In this document: positions 33,227 through 40,967 of the stretch, one piece after another
How positions within the stretch are numbered: position 1 is the first letter of the stretch
Layout of the letters: every line of letters begins with the position of its first letter
NCBI GenBank assembly: GCA_016926255.1
Contig: JAFGOY010000005.1
Coordinates: forward strand, 1-64,000
DNA: 64,000 nt
Origin: Anaerolineae bacterium
GTDB taxonomy: Bacteria; Chloroflexota; Anaerolineae; Aggregatilineales; UBA3940
Direction of reading: 5' to 3'
The notes under the pieces: generated by a model
Databases searched by the model: none
What the model was told of the DNA's origin: nothing
Seen by the model: the letters and a program-made list of their open reading frames with translations, nothing else
Program-made: the position numbers and the translations under genes

Positions 33227-34153
33227 TCACCCAGGCGGCGAGAGCCGGGGCCGCCAGGTGCTGGTCGGCTCGTGGAAATCGCCCACGCCGAGGATCACCT
33301 CATGATTTTTGTCGATATACTCGCGCAGCTCGGCGACCGCATCCGCATCGTATTCCGCATAATCACGATGGCTGCCCCGCCGCGCAAACAGGTGATCGTA
33401 GAGAATGCTGCGCCAGTGGGTCTTGTTGAGATAGTAATTCGGAACCGCCATGTAATAAACATCACCGACTGTCAGCAAGGCCGGAAGCTGGCTGTGGAGG
33501 GTCGGCTTGTTGTGGCTGATGAAGATATCGACGTGCCGGAGTGGGCGTCCATAATACGCCCGGCTGAGTTCGGCCCGATCCGGCACCTGGCCGCTTTCCT
33601 GAAACCGATCAACCAGGAACGGCGCGATCCCCGGCGGGAGCGGCTCCTCCTCGGAAAGCCAGATCATCCATCGATCATTTTCGGCGGTGGATTGCAGTTC
33701 CAACCGCTTGCATGCCTCGTACATATCGGAGATTTCGAGCTGTTCGAACACCTGCTTCCAGGCACCCCGGAACATCACCCCGATCCCGTGATCGGCATAA
33801 AGCTGCCGGGCCTCTTCCCCGGCGAGCATCCGCAGCGACTGCCCCAGGTTGGCGCTGTATTTTGCCGAACGCAGACGCTGCCCCGGCATCACCCCGACGA
33901 CAAAGAGCGTCCGCAGGCCATCCTGAAACATCAGGTCGGCGATCTCGACCGTCCGGTGCAGCCCCTTCAGGCTGTAATCGGCGAACTGCTCCACGCTGTC
34001 ATACCCGGCGGAGAATTCGCCGTATTCAAGAAAATACCAGCGGGAAGACCCCCCCGGAGAGAATACGACCGTCTTATCCTGGATCAACGGACTCACTTTT
34101 TCGGAAGGCCAGCTCAGAAATTCGTCTAGGGGTGGATGTGGTTCGCTGCTCAT
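33227..34153 (-). CDS. Terminal diterpene synthase, Rv3378c-like (cis-prenyltransferase fold)
   Basis: A 308-residue protein. By recall it lines up over its whole length with M. tuberculosis tuberculosinol/isotuberculosinol synthase Rv3378c: an LDEFLSWPSEKVSPL opening, FSPGGSSRWYFLEYGE at 31-46, YYGRPLRHVDIFISH, YYMAVPNYYLNKTHWRSILYDHLF (in parts) and VGDFHEPTSTW near the end. That enzyme removes diphosphate from a bicyclic diterpenyl diphosphate. It does not look like UppS (no HPDGNRRW, no C-terminal RxSxF). The Asp of the FDGTRRW motif (Asp34 in Rv3378c) is Gly34 here, while Arg38 and Trp39 stay. AGGAGTTTCGTA precedes the ATG. It ends the cyclase-Nudix-synthase operon. Confidence 0.85.
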   Translation of the reverse strand: MSSEPHPPLDEFLSWPSEKVSPLIQDKTVVFSPGGSSRWYFLEYGEFSAGYDSVEQFADYSLKGLHRTVEIADLMFQDGLRTLFVVGVMPGQRLRSAKYSANLGQSLRMLAGEEARQLYADHGIGVMFRGAWKQVFEQLEISDMYEACKRLELQSTAENDRWMIWLSEEEPLPPGIAPFLVDRFQESGQVPDRAELSRAYYGRPLRHVDIFISHNKPTLHSQLPALLTVGDVYYMAVPNYYLNKTHWRSILYDHLFARRGSHRDYAEYDADAVAELREYIDKNHEVILGVGDFHEPTSTWRPRLSPPG

Positions 34154-34190
34154 TACGAAACTCCTACTATCAGGCAGTAGTCAAGAAGCA

Positions 34191-34221
34191 AGTGCCGGGC
34201 AGCAAAATGCAACCCGGCACT
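34191..34221 (-). terminator. Hairpin between Nudix and diterpene synthase genes
   Basis: A 9-bp stem AGTGCCGGG/CCCGGCACT with a 13-base loop, 28 bases after the Nudix stop. No U-run follows on the - strand, so it may tune the mRNA level of the last gene (partial terminator or processing site) rather than stop transcription. Confidence 0.5.
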
Positions 34222-34248
34222 CACCAGGACCGGAACACCGGTAACACC

Positions 34249-34746
34249 TCAGGATTTAGGCTGCCCGCCGTTGCGAACACGCTCGAAGAGAGCGCCATAT
34301 GCCAGTGCAATATGCCCCAGCAAACGTTCAGGCAATGGAAGATCGATGGTTCGAACTCCGTCCGCTGGCCGATCGTCGACGACATCGGCTATGAAACGCC
34401 TGGCATCTTTGTACAACGTAAAGGGCAGTTTGTCCAGCGGGTACCAACCGACAGCCAATGTTTCAGGGCCAGACTCGATGGGTTCCCCACCGGTGACATG
34501 CGCCGCATAGACATGAATCATCTGCCCACCAACCGGCACCTGGGGGAGATGATACTGCCCGGTAAAGCGATCAATGGCGACCTCGTACCCGGTTTCTTCG
34601 AGCACTTCCCTGGCAGCGGCATTTTCCATCGATTCTTCCGGATCGATCCCTCCGCCGGGCAGTGCCCAGATGATTCCATAATCTCGACGGCGATGCAGCA
34701 AAACCTGATCGCCGTCAAGGACAACAACGGTAACAGTAGTTTTCAT
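34249..34746 (-). CDS. Nudix hydrolase inside the diterpene operon
   Basis: A 165-residue Nudix protein. The full Nudix box is present: GGIDPEESMENAAAREVLEE then TGYE, residues about 32-55, with all metal-binding Glu. The N-terminal MKTTVTVVVLDGDQVLLHRR is MutT-like. Nudix enzymes cleave X-linked diphosphates (NTPs, nucleotide sugars, sometimes prenyl diphosphates). It lies 36 bases after the class II cyclase stop and 95 bases before the Rv3378c-like gene, same strand, so a part in terpenyl diphosphate handling is an attractive inference, but a housekeeping sanitising role cannot be excluded. Confidence 0.9.
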   Translation of the reverse strand: MKTTVTVVVLDGDQVLLHRRRDYGIIWALPGGGIDPEESMENAAAREVLEETGYEVAIDRFTGQYHLPQVPVGGQMIHVYAAHVTGGEPIESGPETLAVGWYPLDKLPFTLYKDARRFIADVVDDRPADGVRTIDLPLPERLLGHIALAYGALFERVRNGGQPKS

Positions 34747-34782
34747 TCAAACTCTCTAACAGGACAGGCGCAGGCAGACCAA

Positions 34783-36294
34783 TCAGGCAGCCATTTCAAT
34801 AGACGCCATGTATCCCATTTCCTGCAACTTGGTTTTAGCGGCAAACAACGTCGCCTCGACAATGCCTTCAGGATGATACAGGGTTTTCCCGATCCACAGG
34901 CTTTCTTCAGGACCAGCCTCATCGACCTCGAGGAAATCGGCGGCACGTTCCAACACACCTTCATCTTCCAGCAGGCCATGTTCGAACGCCTGCGTCAAGG
35001 CTAACACACAATGGGAGGTTTCTTCCACTGTACTCCGGGAAAATCCCCACCCACCATCTTCATGCTGTTTTTCAACCAGATCAGACACACACAACTGGGC
35101 CATCTGATCATCGATACCGGCAAATGCCGTGACTGCATGCGATACCGAATACATCGGAGAGATATGCCATTTATCATCGAACAGCACATCTTTCTTCATC
35201 TGGGCACGCAGCCAACCGACCAGCGGATCGATCAAATTATGATGAGGACAACCCGGCTGAGAACGCAGAGCGGTCAGCGCGTGGATATTGACCGATGCCG
35301 ACGCGCCACGCTCGCCTTTGTATCCTGCGAAATGATCGCCATCCCAGAAATCCATCACCGCTTCATCGGATGGATCGCAGCCCGCCCAGTTCAGAACGGC
35401 AAACCCAACCAGCGTATCATCTGCATCGTTGACGAAGAACGTATCGCTGTAGGCCAGCCCAGGTTCGTGGGCATCCCACGAGGCACGAACATCATCGACA
35501 ATATCCTTGATATCCAGATCGTCCGGACTGAGACCGGCCCGCATCAGGCTGTCGAGCACCCAGACCCGCTCGAAAACTTCGAAAGGCCAGCCGACCGGCA
35601 CTGCCCCACCGCCGATCTCGATTACCTGCTGGAGGTACTCCGCCGCACGCGGCGAATCGGCACCAGCCCGGCGCTTGGCCATCAGGTAGGCGGCGGTCGC
35701 AGCGGTCGAGGTGGCAATCGCCCCCATCGCATCCAGGATTTTATCGTCGAACTGTCTGAGCTGTTCTTCCGGCAGCATTTCCATGCTGAACCACCAGGTT
35801 GCCTGCTGGAAGGGTTCCGGACGAAGGTTTTCGATCAATGCCAGTTTTTTACCATTCAGTTTATCGACATAGGCCCACTGATCGAGCGGCAGAGCATTAC
35901 CGAAACTGCTGACAGTATCTCTCCGCAGTGCCGGTAAGAGAAGCTCGAAGCCAATCGGCTCGTGTGGTTCGCCTTCCAATTTCGAAGCATACTGCCTGAG
36001 CGCGGCAAGGCCCTGTTCGACTCTGTAGCGGTCATCCGGTTCGGCCTGCCAGGTATACAAAGCCCGGATTGCCGCCAGTGTATTCAATGTACGCTCGTGA
36101 ACATAACACAACGCTTCCTCGCCCCACCCACCATCGTCGAGCTGGGTGTCTCGCAGGGTTTGAAGCGCTTCAGGCCAGGCCGGACAGTCTGGTTCAGCCA
36201 CCGATGGCACCAGCGCAACCCAGGCCGTGCTATACATATCCGAGCCTAACCATCCCCGTAAGTCATCGATCCACGCCGGACGCTTTTCAGTCAT
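34783..36294 (-). CDS. Class II diterpene cyclase (DxDD type), Rv3377c-like
   Basis: A 503-residue enzyme that should protonate geranylgeranyl diphosphate and close a bicyclic diterpenyl diphosphate (halimadienyl- or kolavenyl-type). The ATG is set by GGAGG 5 bases before it; the upstream GTG lacks a site. The acid motif DADD is at residues 290-293 in FVNDADDTLVGFAVL. Two QW-like repeats (LRDTQLDDGGWG near 47 and EKQHEDGGWGFS near 408), the opening SDMYSTAWVALVP and the end ESLWIGKTLYHPEGIVEA are those of Rv3377c and plant class II cyclases. No DDxxD class I site is seen. Length matches Rv3377c. No GGPP synthase gene is nearby. Confidence 0.9.
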   Translation of the reverse strand: MTEKRPAWIDDLRGWLGSDMYSTAWVALVPSVAEPDCPAWPEALQTLRDTQLDDGGWGEEALCYVHERTLNTLAAIRALYTWQAEPDDRYRVEQGLAALRQYASKLEGEPHEPIGFELLLPALRRDTVSSFGNALPLDQWAYVDKLNGKKLALIENLRPEPFQQATWWFSMEMLPEEQLRQFDDKILDAMGAIATSTAATAAYLMAKRRAGADSPRAAEYLQQVIEIGGGAVPVGWPFEVFERVWVLDSLMRAGLSPDDLDIKDIVDDVRASWDAHEPGLAYSDTFFVNDADDTLVGFAVLNWAGCDPSDEAVMDFWDGDHFAGYKGERGASASVNIHALTALRSQPGCPHHNLIDPLVGWLRAQMKKDVLFDDKWHISPMYSVSHAVTAFAGIDDQMAQLCVSDLVEKQHEDGGWGFSRSTVEETSHCVLALTQAFEHGLLEDEGVLERAADFLEVDEAGPEESLWIGKTLYHPEGIVEATLFAAKTKLQEMGYMASIEMAA

Positions 36295-36372
36295 TGTATC
36301 CTCCACCCCAAGATGTAGTTAGCGTATCAAGCGTTTCCCATTTGAAGTCATCCCCAATTGATGAGAACCGAT

Positions 36373-36384
36373 GGTTTTAAAACC
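36373..36384. promoter_or_regulatory. 12-base palindrome upstream of the cyclase gene
   Basis: A perfect palindrome GGTTTTAAAACC lies 79 bases upstream of the cyclase start, inside the 136-base gap after the receiver gene. It could be an operator of the diterpene operon. A clear -10/-35 pair could not be set. Confidence 0.3.
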
Positions 36385-36430
36385 GGCTCCTTTCCCTTTT
36401 ACCAACACAAAGAGCTAACCAGCTACCGTG

Positions 36431-36817
36431 TCAAGAAACGTCGTCTAGAGTCTGCTCCAGATCATGGACAAAAGTGCGCGAGTTAATGGGTTTAGGGAAA
36501 TAGGCCGCAAACCCGGCTTTCAGCGCTTCTTCCGCCACCGTAATCGAATGGAATGCCGTGATCGCCACTACCGGGATACGAGAAAGGAATGGGTCGTCCT
36601 GCATGGTCGCCAGCATATCCCAACCGTTCATTCCCGGCAGTCCCAGATCGACAACGGCCAGTGTAGGGCACTGCTCTTTGAGTTTGTCCAGCGCCTCTTC
36701 AGCTGTGAAGGCCGTGTCTACGGCGATGCTGTAATGCTCAAGAATAGGCACCAGAACCGCCTGAGCATCCTCTTCATCATCTACCAACAGTACATACCAA
36801 TTTGATAAATCCCGCAC
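36431..36817 (-). CDS. Stand-alone response regulator receiver
   Basis: A 128-residue receiver domain. A GTG start is chosen since AGGAGG sits 6 bases before it; an in-frame ATG further upstream would overlap the previous gene. Acidic pair in LVDDEED, acceptor Asp in AVVDLGLPGMNGW, Thr in ITAFH, Lys in YFPKPI. The spacing to the preceding receiver gene is 10 bases. It belongs to a kinase-receiver-receiver series and lies just upstream of the diterpene operon. Confidence 0.9.
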   Translation of the reverse strand: MRDLSNWYVLLVDDEEDAQAVLVPILEHYSIAVDTAFTAEEALDKLKEQCPTLAVVDLGLPGMNGWDMLATMQDDPFLSRIPVVAITAFHSITVAEEALKAGFAAYFPKPINSRTFVHDLEQTLDDVS

Positions 36818-36827
36818 AATACACCTC

Positions 36828-37220
36828 CTATGAAACACGTTCTAAACATTCAACCAGATCGTCTAGAAGCGTAAAGATAGCCAACGGTTTACTCATATAT
36901 CCCGCAAAACCCGCTCCGATGATCCGTTCCCGGTCGCCCAGCATGGCGTGAGCCGTCAGCGCGACTACCGGCACACTTGCCCCGTTCTTGCTTGCCTTGA
37001 TCTGCTTCAACATTTCCCAGCCATCCATCTCAGGCATGGAAATATCGCTCAAGACAAGTGTCGGATGCACACGTGAGAAGATATTCATGGCCTCTTTACC
37101 ATCACCCGCCTGGTAAACGGTCGCCCCGGCTGCACCGAGAACCATTTCGATTATCTCGATGCTGTCCGGCTCGTCATCGACAACCAGAACGCGCCATTCC
37201 GATAAATCTGGGCGATTCAT
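36828..37220 (-). CDS. Stand-alone response regulator receiver
   Basis: A 130-residue receiver domain, acceptor Asp in LVLSDISMPEMDGW, acidic pair in VVDDEPDS, Thr in ALTAHAM and Lys in YMSKPLA. The start is the ATG at 37220, right after the kinase stop at 37227; a TTG 3 bases upstream is possible. The near overlap with the kinase suggests translational coupling and a cognate pair. Confidence 0.9.
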   Translation of the reverse strand: MNRPDLSEWRVLVVDDEPDSIEIIEMVLGAAGATVYQAGDGKEAMNIFSRVHPTLVLSDISMPEMDGWEMLKQIKASKNGASVPVVALTAHAMLGDRERIIGAGFAGYMSKPLAIFTLLDDLVECLERVS

Positions 37221-37226
37221 CAAGTC

Positions 37227-38633
37227 CTATCCCTCTGGTTCGACGAACGGCAGTGTTACCGTAAACGTACTGCCTTCACCCGGCGCGCTGTCCACCCGGA
37301 CATTACCCTTCATCAACAGGGTCAGTTCTTTGACAATCGCCAGCCCCAGACCGGCCCCCATATACGCCCGCCTGGAAGTGCCGTCGACCTGCCGGAATTT
37401 ATCGAAAATGAACTCCTGGGCGTGCCGGGCGATACCTATGCCTGTATCGGCGACCTTGATACACCATTGATCCTCGTCGACCCGCTCCAGAGATACTTTG
37501 ATATGGCCCTCGTCGGTGAACTTCACCGCATTTCCGGCCAGGTTGATCATGATCCGTTCCAGCCGTTGAATATCCCCATACATCTTGGGAGGAAGGGCCG
37601 GGTCCGCTTCGGTGATGTAGGCAACATCTTTTTCAGCAGCCTGTGGTTCGATAACCCGTCTCACATTGTCCAGCAGGTCTTCCGGTTTGAATTCTGCCAC
37701 AATCAGGTCAACCCGGTTGGCCTCGATCCGGGAAATATCAAGCAGGTCGTCAATCAACGATAACAGCCGCTCGCTGTTGAAGTGGATTCGCTTGGTCGTA
37801 TGTCGAACTTTCTCGTCCATCGATCCCGCCAGCCCCATCAACATGACCTCAGCGAAACCGATGATGGCGTTAAGCGGCGTGCGCAGTTCGTGCGACATCG
37901 TCGCCAGGAACTCGCTTTTCAGCCGGTTTGCCTCCACCGCCTGCTTTACTGCCTGTTCCAGTTCACGCGACTGCCTCTCGATCTGCTGAATGTTCTGCTG
38001 GCGGATGCTGGCCGATACGATGATCAGGATCGACATGATGACGACGAAAATAAACGTGTTGGTTACCGCAGCGATGGTAATTTCCGGTGACAGCAGCGGC
38101 GGGATAAGCAGCACGATCAGGCTGTCAACAACAGCCAGGATCACCGTCCACATCAGCGGGAGCAGCAGGCTTGCCAGAAGCACGTCAAGGGCCAGATATC
38201 CCAGCATATCGGTTGCCGTTGCTGGGTCCTGAATCGCCGTGATGGTGGGAACGACAGCCACCGCAGCAACAGCAATGGCTGCACCGATGTTGTAGTGTTT
38301 AACCGAACGCGCCAGGAGATAAGCCACAATCAACAGCAGGTCAGCACCAATCAACACCAGGAAAATCGGGTTCTGCCATATTCCCGGGCTGAGCAGCAGT
38401 GACGGGTTGGCTAACGTCGAGACAACTACACCGACCAAACCCAGGGGGATGACCACCACCAGCAGCGATAGCAAGAAACGCATCTGGCGGCGCAGTTCTG
38501 CTCGCTTCACCTCTTCGGCAGGCTCGGTCAACTGACGCCAGATGCCCTGAATGGTTATTGGCTTTCTCGCTTTTACCTGACGCAAAGAAGCGCTTGTTTG
38601 CACACTCATTTCCTTAGTCCTTTTCTCATCCAT
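37227..38633 (-). CDS. Membrane-bound sensor histidine kinase
   Basis: A 468-residue kinase. A cytosolic N-terminus of about 45 residues is followed by about six hydrophobic segments (48-212) and a coiled coil (IQQIERQSRELEQAVKQAV). HisKA has the phospho-His in ATMSHELRTPLNAIIGFAE; the ATPase domain shows NLAGNAVKFTDEG, DTGIGIA and GAGLGLAIVKEL. The membrane part has short loops, so it may sense a membrane-borne or intracellular cue. It lies between receivers at 38640 and 36828 in one tight group, and that set probably forms a phosphorelay. Confidence 0.92.
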   Translation of the reverse strand: MDEKRTKEMSVQTSASLRQVKARKPITIQGIWRQLTEPAEEVKRAELRRQMRFLLSLLVVVIPLGLVGVVVSTLANPSLLLSPGIWQNPIFLVLIGADLLLIVAYLLARSVKHYNIGAAIAVAAVAVVPTITAIQDPATATDMLGYLALDVLLASLLLPLMWTVILAVVDSLIVLLIPPLLSPEITIAAVTNTFIFVVIMSILIIVSASIRQQNIQQIERQSRELEQAVKQAVEANRLKSEFLATMSHELRTPLNAIIGFAEVMLMGLAGSMDEKVRHTTKRIHFNSERLLSLIDDLLDISRIEANRVDLIVAEFKPEDLLDNVRRVIEPQAAEKDVAYITEADPALPPKMYGDIQRLERIMINLAGNAVKFTDEGHIKVSLERVDEDQWCIKVADTGIGIARHAQEFIFDKFRQVDGTSRRAYMGAGLGLAIVKELTLLMKGNVRVDSAPGEGSTFTVTLPFVEPEG

Positions 38634-38639
38634 CCCGTT

Positions 38640-39041
38640 CTACCCTAACAACGCGCGGTCGACCGGAACTTCATCCCCTAACACATCCAGAACCTTTCTT
38701 CGCAGGTCTGTCATCGACAGGCTGCCCTTCCGCAGCATCATCGAATAGGGGATTTTTAGCGCCTCAGCCTTTTCTCGCGTCACTTGTTGAGCAGTGAAAA
38801 TGATCACCGGCAGATCGGCTGTTCTTGGGTTTCCCCGCAGCTGTCTCATCACTGTTTCACCATCCAGGTAAGGCATGGTCAAATCGAGGATCACCAGCGA
38901 GGGAAGCTCTTTATTGATCAGGTTCAAGGCTTCAAATCCATCATAAGCCTGCCGAACAGGAACTCCCAACGTACCCAATATCAATCTTAGTATCTCTACA
39001 ACATCTCGGTTATCGTCAACAATAACAATATTTTTCTTCAT
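38640..39041 (-). CDS. Stand-alone response regulator receiver
   Basis: A 133-residue receiver domain with acidic pair VDDNRD, acceptor Asp in LVILDLTMPYLDGE, Thr in IIFTAQQ and a shifted C-terminal Lys/Arg in MMLRKGS where the usual KPF motif is lost. The changed end may alter phosphoryl transfer or signalling. GAGAAGGTTAATT precedes the ATG. It is 6 bases from the kinase start, and the first gene of the set. Confidence 0.88.
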   Translation of the reverse strand: MKKNIVIVDDNRDVVEILRLILGTLGVPVRQAYDGFEALNLINKELPSLVILDLTMPYLDGETVMRQLRGNPRTADLPVIIFTAQQVTREKAEALKIPYSMMLRKGSLSMTDLRRKVLDVLGDEVPVDRALLG

Positions 39042-39148
39042 AATTAACCTTCTCGCCCACGTCTATGCTATCAAGTCAACGTATAATACGTATATAAGCA
39101 CCCGGCAGGAAAGCATGGCGGCTGTTCATTTTGAACTCAACGCAGCGA

Positions 39149-39205
39149 AAAACCCCGGCAGCCTGTTATGCCATTGTAATTTTTACATTGCTGGATCGGG
39201 GTTTT
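39149..39205 (-). terminator. Terminator-like structure after the OmpR-type regulator
   Basis: Outer stem AAAACCCCG/CGGGGTTTT with a 39-base internal part that includes smaller complementary runs. On the - strand it ends in GGGGTTTTTCGC, 17 bases after the stop at 39222, so it probably ends the regulator transcript before the next operon. Confidence 0.65.
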
Positions 39206-39221
39206 AGAGGAGGGTAACCAC

Positions 39222-39914
39222 CTATACCTGGGACACGAACCGGTATCCAATACCACGTTCGGTCACGATATAGCGGGGATTAGAAGGCTCAGGTTCAATG
39301 ATTTTCCTGAGCCGACCAACGTAGATTCGAACATACTGCGAATAGTCGTCTTGAATCGATTCAGACCACAACGTTTCGATGATATCGAGGGACGATACAA
39401 CATGGTTGATATTCCGGACAAGCAGGGAAAGCAACTGGTAATCGAGGAATGACAGCGTAACCCGCTGCCCGTCGACGACAACCTCTTCACGATGAAGATC
39501 AATCGTCAGGCGCTCGTCGACGTAGGCCACACGCCCTTTTCGCCACGAAACATCGACGCTACGCCGCAGCAGCGCCGTCAGGCGCGCTTTCAGAATGGTG
39601 GGGCGAATCGGTTTGAGGAGATAGTCATCCGCTCCCAGCCCCAGCCCGCGTATGATATCTTCTTCCTCCTGTGCCACCGACGAAATCATCAGGATCGGGA
39701 CGTTGGTGAACGACCGTATCTGCTGGCAGACATCCCAACCATTCATTCCCGGCAGCTGGATATCCAGGAGCACCACATCCGGATCGTAGCGCTTTATTTG
39801 CGCGATCCCATCAGCCCCGGTGCCGGAGGTAAAGACCTCGTACCCCTCGGATTCAAGATAAATGGTGATATATTCCTGAGTGTCCGGATCATCCTCGATA
39901 ATGGCTACTCGCAA
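39222..39914 (-). CDS. OmpR/PhoB-family response regulator
   Basis: A 230-residue DNA-binding regulator. Receiver in 1-120 (IEDDPD, acceptor in VVLLDIQLPGMNGW, Lys in LLKPIRP), winged helix in 130-230 (LTIDLHREEVVVDGQ, LSFLDYQLLSLLVR, YVRIYVGRLRKII, ERGIGYRF). A TTG start with AAGGGAAACGTTCG upstream. A terminator separates it from the kinase set at 36.8-39.0 kb, yet it is the nearest DNA-binding output and could take phosphate from that kinase. Confidence 0.92.
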   Translation of the reverse strand: MRVAIIEDDPDTQEYITIYLESEGYEVFTSGTGADGIAQIKRYDPDVVLLDIQLPGMNGWDVCQQIRSFTNVPILMISSVAQEEEDIIRGLGLGADDYLLKPIRPTILKARLTALLRRSVDVSWRKGRVAYVDERLTIDLHREEVVVDGQRVTLSFLDYQLLSLLVRNINHVVSSLDIIETLWSESIQDDYSQYVRIYVGRLRKIIEPEPSNPRYIVTERGIGYRFVSQV

Positions 39915-40049
39915 CGAACGTTTCCCTTCGCAAACAAAGATCGGTCCGCAGGCACCACTATCCAGGCAAAGATGCCGGGTGGTGCCTCGCCCACACCACC
40001 AAATGGGTAAATCCCAATGGCATTATCATTTATCATACACTTACTCTGA

Positions 40050-40832
40050 TTATTCTGACATTCTCTGGCTCTTAACCACCGCCAATACATCATCGATGAT
40101 TTCCTGCATTCGCCGGGTATGCATACCGCGCCAGTAAACCTGCCCGCACTCCATACATTGGCGAAACACCTCGATATAGCGTGCCGTATCAGGCATGAGT
40201 TGATCAAGAACCTGTTCTTTTTCGACGGGTTCCAGCAGCCCGTTGCACCTGATACAGCGCACAAAAGGTGAAACCCTCGTATCCAGTTCAAACCGCTCGA
40301 CAATCTCCACCAGACGGTCGCGCGGCTTCATGCTGCGTACCCAGTACCCATAGGTGACCATCGAACGTTTAAGCAGGCCAATATCGCGGGTCAACAGGAT
40401 ACGGTCTTCGTCGTGGGCAAGTCGGGCCAGTGCGGGGTCAGCGAAATCCTGGTCGTGGTTGTTCGTATCGCCATAGATTGTATCGAATCCCATCATCCGC
40501 AGGTAAGCCGCCAGCCGTCCCAGATGGATATCGAGTACAAAACGCGGCGGATCGGACAGCGGCGGGCGCAGTCGAACCTTTTGATCGATCTCCACGCCCT
40601 CAAATCGCGGGTAGACTTTCACCACGTCCCGATCCTCGACAATTGTCTCGAACCCGACCGACTGGTCATTGACAGCGATCAGCTCGATTTCGGCGTGAGG
40701 GATGCCCAGCGATTCGATCATATCTTTGATGTTTCCACGCCAGTCAAACCACCGTTCGACCACCTGCCCGCGCTGTTTGCGGGGGAGGAAATCGTTCAGT
40801 TCGCCATAAAAACGAAAGCTGGCACAGGCCAC
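40050..40832 (-). CDS. Mut7-C RNase-domain protein with N-terminal ubiquitin-like domain
   Basis: A 260-residue protein. The GTG at 40832 is preferred (AGAAGGAAAAAGACC before it), giving the usual beginning ASFRFYGELNDFLP; an ATG 84 bases upstream is also in frame. Residues 1-90 are a ThiS/MoaD-like ubiquitin fold, and about 100-260 the Mut7-C PIN-like RNase domain (FVLDIHLGRLAAYLRMMGFD, ILLTRDIGLLKR), ending in a zinc ribbon (CIRCNG, CMECGQVYWRG). The family is thought to be an RNase or toxin-like nuclease; substrate unknown. It is divergent from the glycosyltransferase gene. Confidence 0.88.
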   Translation of the reverse strand: MACASFRFYGELNDFLPRKQRGQVVERWFDWRGNIKDMIESLGIPHAEIELIAVNDQSVGFETIVEDRDVVKVYPRFEGVEIDQKVRLRPPLSDPPRFVLDIHLGRLAAYLRMMGFDTIYGDTNNHDQDFADPALARLAHDEDRILLTRDIGLLKRSMVTYGYWVRSMKPRDRLVEIVERFELDTRVSPFVRCIRCNGLLEPVEKEQVLDQLMPDTARYIEVFRQCMECGQVYWRGMHTRRMQEIIDDVLAVVKSQRMSE

Positions 40833-40967
40833 GGTCTTTTTCCTTCTCGACGACAAGATATCATTATAACTGACCCCGGCCAGATAGGAGAATCGTCCGA
40901 GGAACGTATTTGTCACATCATCCGGCTTCGATATACAATCCGCCGCATGGTTGAACCAGATAGTAAA

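Noticed and set aside
34049-34055. Run of seven C as a possible frameshift in the diterpene synthase
   Set aside because: Similarity to Rv3378c continues in the same frame before and after the run, so the frame is sound.
33227-34153. Annotation as undecaprenyl diphosphate synthase
   Set aside because: The UppS HPDGNRRW start and C-terminal signature are absent, while the whole length resembles Rv3378c and the neighbour is a class II cyclase.
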